64,000 bases of DNA from CALJXB01 sp965225935 (GTDB lineage Bacteria > Pseudomonadota > Alphaproteobacteria > Kiloniellales > JAKSDN01). Below, piece by piece: positions 63,204 to 64,000 of the stretch. The stretch's first letter is position 1, and every line of letters begins with the position of its first letter. The notes under the pieces are model-generated. The model worked only from the letters and a program-made list of their open reading frames with translations, searched no databases and had not been told where the DNA came from. Made by a program: the position numbers and the translations under genes. Where the stretch lies: contig CBDDCC010000014.1 of assembly GCA_965225935.1 (NCBI GenBank), forward strand, positions 124,001-188,000, read 5' to 3'.

Positions 63204-64000
63204 GAGGCCTCCCGTGCCCGCTCGCGCAGCACGAACTTCTGGATCTTGCCCGTGGAGGTCTTGGGCAGGGGGCCGAAGACGACCGTCCTGGGCGCCTTGA
63301 AGTGGGCCATGTTGTCCCGGCAGAAAGCGATGATTTCCTCCACTTCGGCAGTCGCGCCCTCGCGCAGGGTGACGAAGGCGCAGGGGCTCTCACCCCACTT
63401 CTCGTCGGGTCTGGCGACCACCGCGGCCTCCAGCACCTTGGGATGCCGGTAGAGGGTCTCCTCCACCTCCAGGCTGGATATGTTCTCGCCGCCGGAGATG
63501 ATGACGTCCTTGGAGCGGTCCTTGACCTCCACGTAGCCGTCGGGGTGGACCACCGCCAGATCGCCGCTGTGGAACCAGCCGCCGTCGAAGGCGGCCGCCG
63601 TGGCCTCGGCGTTCTTCAGGTAGCCCTTCATGACGGTGTTGCCGCGCAACAGGATCTCGCCCAGGGTCCGGCCGTCCGCGGGCACGTCCTCGAGGGTGTC
63701 CGGATCCTTTACGGCGAGGCCGTCGAGGGTCAGGTAGCGCACCCCCTGGCGCGCCATCTTGGCCGAGCGCTCGGCGAGCGCCAGGCCGCCCCACGCGTCC
63801 TGCCAGGTGCAGACGGCCGCCGGGCCGTAGCTTTCGGTGAGGCCGTAGAGGTGGGTGACCCGGAAGCCGTTGGCCTCCATGGCCTCGATCACGGCCGACG
63901 GCGGCGCGGCGCCGCCGGTGGCGCACTCGACCATCTGGTCGAACGTCTCCTTGGCCTCCTCGGGCGCGTTCGCCAGCAGGGTCAGCACCACGGGCGCGCC
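63200..64000 (-). CDS. AMP-forming acyl-CoA ligase, DmdB-like (partial)
   Basis: 266 C-terminal residues lie in the window; the frame is open to the edge (GAPVVLTLLANAPEE). VTHLYGLTESYGPAAVC is the AMP-binding motif, GWFHSGDLAVVHPDGYVEVK the hinge region and KTSTGKIQKFVLRERA carries the acyladenylation lysine. Such enzymes activate short acids; methylmercaptopropionate-CoA ligase DmdB fits the overlap with the DmdA-like gene. The N-terminal half and any dmdC/dmdD genes lie outside. Confidence 0.85.
   Translation of the reverse strand, partial: GAPVVLTLLANAPEEAKETFDQMVECATGGAAPPSAVIEAMEANGFRVTHLYGLTESYGPAAVCTWQDAWGGLALAERSAKMARQGVRYLTLDGLAVKDPDTLEDVPADGRTLGEILLRGNTVMKGYLKNAEATAAAFDGGWFHSGDLAVVHPDGYVEVKDRSKDVIISGGENISSLEVEETLYRHPKVLEAAVVARPDEKWGESPCAFVTLREGATAEVEEIIAFCRDNMAHFKAPRTVVFGPLPKTSTGKIQKFVLRERAREAS

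Overview
The window is high-GC DNA that reads as a chromosome segment of an alphaproteobacterium. Supporting signs are an ATP12-type F1 chaperone, a TetR/COQ9-like protein, a CcmI-type cytochrome c biogenesis protein, the gene order of the ribosomal cluster and the rarA / RluA-family / HAD / ATP12 neighbourhood. A Rhodospirillales- or Kiloniellales-like lineage is my best guess. That is inference; no rRNA gene is present to test it.

Positions 1-14569 hold the end of tuf followed by a complete S10-spc-alpha cluster (rpsJ to rplQ, 27 genes, same strand, many 1-4 bp overlaps). A strong intrinsic terminator sits between tuf and rpsJ with no room for a promoter after it. An exact TTGACA-16-TATAAT promoter sits between adk and rpsM. 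L3, L15 and L17 carry low-complexity C-terminal tails.

Positions 14578-31120 hold an HtrA protease, RarA, a cysteine-hydrolase-like protein whose two catalytic residues look replaced, and an RluC/D-type pseudouridine synthase. Next comes a small foreign-looking module: an AT-rich spacer, an orphan ParA ATPase, a ribbon-helix-helix protein with a Cys-rich tail, and a protein with a C-terminal PAS_5-like domain. It is followed by a TetR/COQ9-like protein, a HAD phosphatase, an AsmA protein, ATP12, propionyl-CoA carboxylase (pccB, pccA), acylphosphatase, a 57-residue membrane ORF and lipB.

Positions 31258-42646 hold a malic enzyme broken by one extra C, MgtE, a VWA lipoprotein, a hotdog thioesterase, isovaleryl-CoA dehydrogenase, and a VapBC-type toxin-antitoxin pair with an HTH-AbrB antitoxin behind an AT-rich promoter with operator-like repeats. 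Then come an RraA-like protein, a Sel1-repeat protein and a BenE transporter.

Positions 42818-52429 (minus strand) are the most unusual part. A 593-residue fusion of an alpha/beta-hydrolase with a metacaspase is followed, in the same direction, by a leaderless metzincin with a C-terminal PPC domain. Upstream on the same strand are a cupin, an Old-Yellow-Enzyme/FAD oxidoreductase, an M48 peptidase with an N-terminal TFIIB-like zinc ribbon, and ccmI. I regard the metacaspase-hydrolase plus metzincin pair as the leading candidate for an undescribed proteolysis-based system, possibly stress or defence. That role is inference.

Positions 52585-64000 hold gltS, a 174-bp element bounded by 30-bp inverted repeats, two tandem methyltransferases (one SABATH-like, rare in bacteria), MscS, a single-pass membrane protein and a CoA-transferase. 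Then come three consecutive exported proteins that each carry a C-x3-C motif, the last being a SCO-type copper chaperone, and a small AsmA-like protein. The window ends in a dmdA-like demethylase overlapping a dmdB-like acyl-CoA ligase, which suggests DMSP or related methylated-compound catabolism. I saw no rRNA, tRNA, CRISPR array, IS transposase or prophage genes.
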